A stretch of 64,000 nt of DNA from an uncultured Clostridia bacterium (GTDB lineage: Bacteria; Bacillota; Clostridia; UBA1381; UBA9506), in the NCBI GenBank assembly GCA_944393605.1, contig CALYAO010000081.1, forward strand, positions 1-64,000. The letters are read 5' to 3'. Shown piece by piece: positions 61,796 to 64,000 of this stretch. The translations under genes were made by a program, and so were the position numbers. The stretch's first letter is position 1. Each line of letters begins with the position of its first letter. The notes beneath the pieces are model-generated. The model was not told the origin of the DNA. It was given only the letters and a program-made list of their open reading frames with translations, and did no database searches.

Positions 61796-62959
61796 CTATA
61801 ATTCTAATACAAAATTTTTTCCAGGCATGCTTCGCACCATACCTTGCATCTCCAACATTGTGAGGAGGGAACTCAGCTTTGCCGCGTCCAGGCCAGTTGT
61901 ACGACACAGTTCGTCAATGTGCATCGGAACCAGCGACAAGGCGTTTACAATCAGTTTCTCTTCCGCCGATAAGCCATCGTATTTGTCATTACTGAGCGTT
62001 TGCTTCTGGGCGGCATGCGCAAGCGCGCTCTCCTCCGCCTCCTCCCGCTGCACCGCCGACTGCAGGGCAGCACGTTCCAGCAAAGACAGATATTCCTCCT
62101 GATATTCTTCGATGATATCAAACGCATTATCCACCAGCTTGGCGCCCGTCTTGATCAGATGATTGGTCCCGGCAGACTTGAGCTGATGCATGTTGCCCGG
62201 CACCGCAAACACGTCCCTGCCCTGCTCGAGGGCCAGGTTCGCCGTGATGAGCGAGCCGCTCTTTGCGGGCGCCTCCACGATGACCGTCCCACGACACAGG
62301 CCGCTGATGATACGGTTGCGCGCAGGAAAATGCGCAGGCAGCGGCCGCGCGCCCGGCGGATACTCCGAAAACACCATGCCGGTCTCGATGATAGCGTCCA
62401 TCAGTTCATAGTGTTCGGGCGGATAACACTGTTCCGCTCCACACCCCAAAACCGCGACCGTTCTGCCGCCGCCGAGGAGCGCACCCCGATGGGCTGCTCC
62501 GTCAATGCCGCGGGCCATGCCGCTGACCACCACGACACCGGCCTTTGCCAGCTCCCGGCCCAGCTCCACCGCACACGCCTCGCCATATTCGCTCATCCGG
62601 CGGTTGCCCACCATGGCAATACAGAGGGACTCGTTGAGGTCGATCCGCTCTTTGCTCCGAACGTAGAGCACATAGGGCGGGTCAAAAATATGTGCGAGCA
62701 GCTGAGGGTATAAGGGGCTGTCATAGGTCAGAATGCGGATACGAAACCGTTTGCAGTCCTCTATGACCTTTTCCGCAGCGGCCATGGACTTGTTGCGAAG
62801 ACCTGCGATGTCATCGGGCTCCAGCCCCTCTATCCCGTCATACGCTTCGGCCTCATAGACCGCATCCACCGTATCGAACCGCTCCAGCAGCTTGGTGATC
62901 TTCGCGCTGTGCATGCCCTTCATGGTCGTCAGCCACACCCATCGCTCTAACGCAGACAC
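61796..62959 (-). CDS. dprA: DNA-processing protein DprA
   Basis: The 387-residue protein loads RecA on incoming single-stranded DNA in natural transformation and is widespread beyond competent species. The Rossmann-like core carries VGNRRMSEYGEACAVELG, SGMARGIDGAAHRGALLG, FPARNRIISGLCRGTVIVEA and SGSLITANLALEQGRDVFAV. A C-terminal winged-helix domain (DELCRTTGLDAAKLSSLLTM) is present. GTG at 62959 behind AGAGGGGGT gives the family start (SALERWVWL); the ATG at 62980 is an alternative. First gene of the dprA-topA-cyclophilin unit. Confidence 0.94.
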   Translation of the reverse strand: MSALERWVWLTTMKGMHSAKITKLLERFDTVDAVYEAEAYDGIEGLEPDDIAGLRNKSMAAAEKVIEDCKRFRIRILTYDSPLYPQLLAHIFDPPYVLYVRSKERIDLNESLCIAMVGNRRMSEYGEACAVELGRELAKAGVVVVSGMARGIDGAAHRGALLGGGRTVAVLGCGAEQCYPPEHYELMDAIIETGMVFSEYPPGARPLPAHFPARNRIISGLCRGTVIVEAPAKSGSLITANLALEQGRDVFAVPGNMHQLKSAGTNHLIKTGAKLVDNAFDIIEEYQEEYLSLLERAALQSAVQREEAEESALAHAAQKQTLSNDKYDGLSAEEKLIVNALSLVPMHIDELCRTTGLDAAKLSSLLTMLEMQGMVRSMPGKNFVLEL

Positions 62960-63009
62960 CGCAAACACCCCCTCTGCCATCCCGGCAAATCTCCGCCTAT
63001 TCTTTCTAT

Positions 63010-63037
63010 ATTATAAGCGGCACATATAGTGACCAAA
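63010..63037 (-). promoter_or_regulatory. Probable promoter of the dprA-topA unit
   Basis: Minus-strand TATAAT (63010-63015) with a weak TTTGGT (63032-63037) 16 bases upstream. The gap 63038-63156 is AT-rich and holds nothing else. Confidence 0.55.
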
Positions 63038-63156
63038 ACGTCGCGATATATATAAACTACTACAAATCCGAACCATTGTAAAGAGTTTTTTTTGAAAAAC
63101 ATCAGAAATTGCACAAAACATTGGGAAAAATTTACGAATCCCTCACAAAAAAAAGA

Positions 63157-63185
63157 TTGCATTGTCGCAGCTTTCATGATAAAAT
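63157..63185 (+). promoter_or_regulatory. Promoter of the zinc-ribbon membrane protein gene
   Basis: TTGCAT (63157-63162), 17 bases, TAAAAT (63180-63185). Confidence 0.75.
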
Positions 63186-63270
63186 AATTGTAGTAATGAC
63201 TCATATACATAAGAGTGTCTAACGTTGGCGCGTTTGCTGCCAAATCCGCTAAAAAAAGGAGGCTCTTTGC

Positions 63271-63672
63271 ATGATCTGTAACCGATGTCATTGTGAAAAT
63301 CCCGATACCAGTAAATTCTGCAAGGCTTGCGGCCACCTGCTTGGTGAGGATGCGCCGCAGCAGGGTGCGCCCAATGCCGGTGCGGCTCCCCAGATGCCTT
63401 ATCCATATACGCCGGCAAAACGTGTGGGCATATTAGACATCTGCGGCATCATTGGCTTTGTCGGGTCCACCTTAGGCTGGTTTGTCGCATGGGCGATCTT
63501 GTGTCCGGTGGGTCTCATCTGCTCTATCATTGGATTCCGCGGCCACTATACGCGCGGCCTCTCGGTCGCCGGTATGGTGCTGTCTATCTTGGGCATTTTG
63601 ATCCGGGTTATGGAGGTCCTGTATCGGTACAACCTGCTGCCGGCTTGGGTCTTCCAGGGCGTTTTTCACTGA
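63271..63672 (+). CDS. Zinc-ribbon plus DUF4190-like membrane protein
   Basis: The 133-residue protein has an N-terminal double-CxxC zinc ribbon (C3, C6, C17, C20), a Pro/Gln/Ala/Gly linker (about 28-50) and a membrane part with two or three helices (ILDICGIIGFVGSTLGWFVA, then VAGMVLSILGILIRVMEVLY). This layout resembles DUF4190-type proteins of unknown function. The ATG follows AAAAAAGGAGGCTCTTTGC. A similar gene begins 62 bases downstream. Confidence 0.83.
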   Translation: MICNRCHCENPDTSKFCKACGHLLGEDAPQQGAPNAGAAPQMPYPYTPAKRVGILDICGIIGFVGSTLGWFVAWAILCPVGLICSIIGFRGHYTRGLSVAGMVLSILGILIRVMEVLYRYNLLPAWVFQGVFH

Positions 63673-63733
63673 TGCATGTTTATAAGGGGACCGGGGTTCC
63701 CGTATAATAATCTATTTATTAGGGGGAGATTTC

Positions 63734-64000
63734 ATGAATTGTCCAAAGTGTAACGCACCGGTTGCGGATGGTGCCGAGTTCTGCACCAACTGCGGCGAAA
63801 AGCTGGGCAGCGCGCCGGTAAATGCTGCGCCGCAAACCGATGGTGCGCAAAACGCTGCGCCCAGCCAAGACTACAGTGCACCCAATCAAGGCTACAGTGC
63901 ACCCAACCAGGGCCCGTCCTATCAGCAGCCCTATACCACCCAGCAGCCCTACAACACGCAGCCGCCCGTGATCAACTCCACGCCATACCTGGTTTGGTCC
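63734..64000 (+). CDS. Zinc-ribbon protein with repeat linker, C-terminus beyond window
   Basis: Eighty-nine residues are visible: a zinc ribbon (MNCPKCNAPVADGAEFCTNC, C3, C6, C17, C20) and a low-complexity Gln/Pro/Asn/Tyr linker with the repeat YSAPNQG (twice) and QQPY/TQQPYNTQPP. By analogy with its neighbour a membrane domain probably follows. The ATG follows AGGGGGAGATTTC. Truncated by the right edge, so function and length are unknown. Confidence 0.8.
   Translation, partial: MNCPKCNAPVADGAEFCTNCGEKLGSAPVNAAPQTDGAQNAAPSQDYSAPNQGYSAPNQGPSYQQPYTTQQPYNTQPPVINSTPYLVWS

Overview
The window looks like chromosomal DNA of a moderately GC-rich member of the Firmicutes (class Clostridia, probably a gut-type lineage near the Ruminococcaceae/Christensenellales). 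The evidence is strong AGGAGG ribosome sites, frequent TTG and GTG starts, consensus -35/-10 promoters with 17-base spacers, a mraZ-rsmH-ftsL-PBP-murE-murF-mraY-ftsW division cluster, a DNPR-type (meso-diaminopimelate) MurE, a GntR/ABC operon of the Ytr kind, DUF1540, and a bacterial V-type ATPase. Genus and species cannot be told from the sequence alone. No CRISPR array, prophage or plasmid functions were seen. The only mobile element is an IS200-type end at the left edge.

Layout. 1-480: a truncated IS200/IS605 tnpA with its left-end hairpins, then a probable small RNA with its own promoter and terminator. 0.5-4.8 kb: a two-gene (R)-2-hydroxyacyl-CoA dehydratase/activase-like system. 5.1-6.7 kb: an unusual zinc-ribbon protein fused to two degenerate sugar-ABC-permease halves. 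6.8-7.5 kb: a ClpP-like protease. 7.6-18.6 kb, minus strand: one long unit that starts with tagO- and mnaA-like genes and runs into a complete V-type ATPase (order H/G-I-K-E-C-F-A-B-D). 18.7-19.9 kb: ogt and rlmH. 20.0-23.3 kb: an aromatic amino acid operon (DAHP synthase, prephenate dehydrogenase, 3-dehydroquinate synthase) behind a Phe/Tyr-rich leader peptide and attenuator. 23.4-26.8 kb: a GntR-ABC transporter operon with a palindromic operator.

27-38 kb: the division and cell-wall cluster, with murG starting a separate unit that also carries HIT and FAH-family genes. 39-44 kb: a tiny cysteine-rich membrane peptide, a TetM-like GTPase, murA and a D-Ala-D-Ala carboxypeptidase. 44.4-51.5 kb: HU, citrate synthase, an XRE-cupin regulator with an acyl-CoA synthetase, rapZ, and an SPFH/NfeD pair. 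51.8-56.8 kb: an orphan lipoprotein, DUF1540, aldose epimerase, tRNA-Gly(CCC), GNAT, ThuA and L28. 57-64 kb: a MATE exporter with a possible RNA leader, the dprA-topA-cyclophilin group, and two zinc-ribbon proteins at the right edge.

Much of the content serves the envelope: TagO/MnaA and MurA-MurG make lipid-linked precursors, PBP/FtsW/FtsL polymerise them, and the carboxypeptidase trims them. The V-ATPase residues suggest ion (probably Na+) coupling. The most notable non-coding signals are the aro attenuator (20.0-20.25 kb), the small RNA at 293-409, the terminator-bearing leader before the MATE gene, and folded intergenic RNA candidates either side of the DUF1540 gene. All assignments come from reading the sequence; no database search was run.
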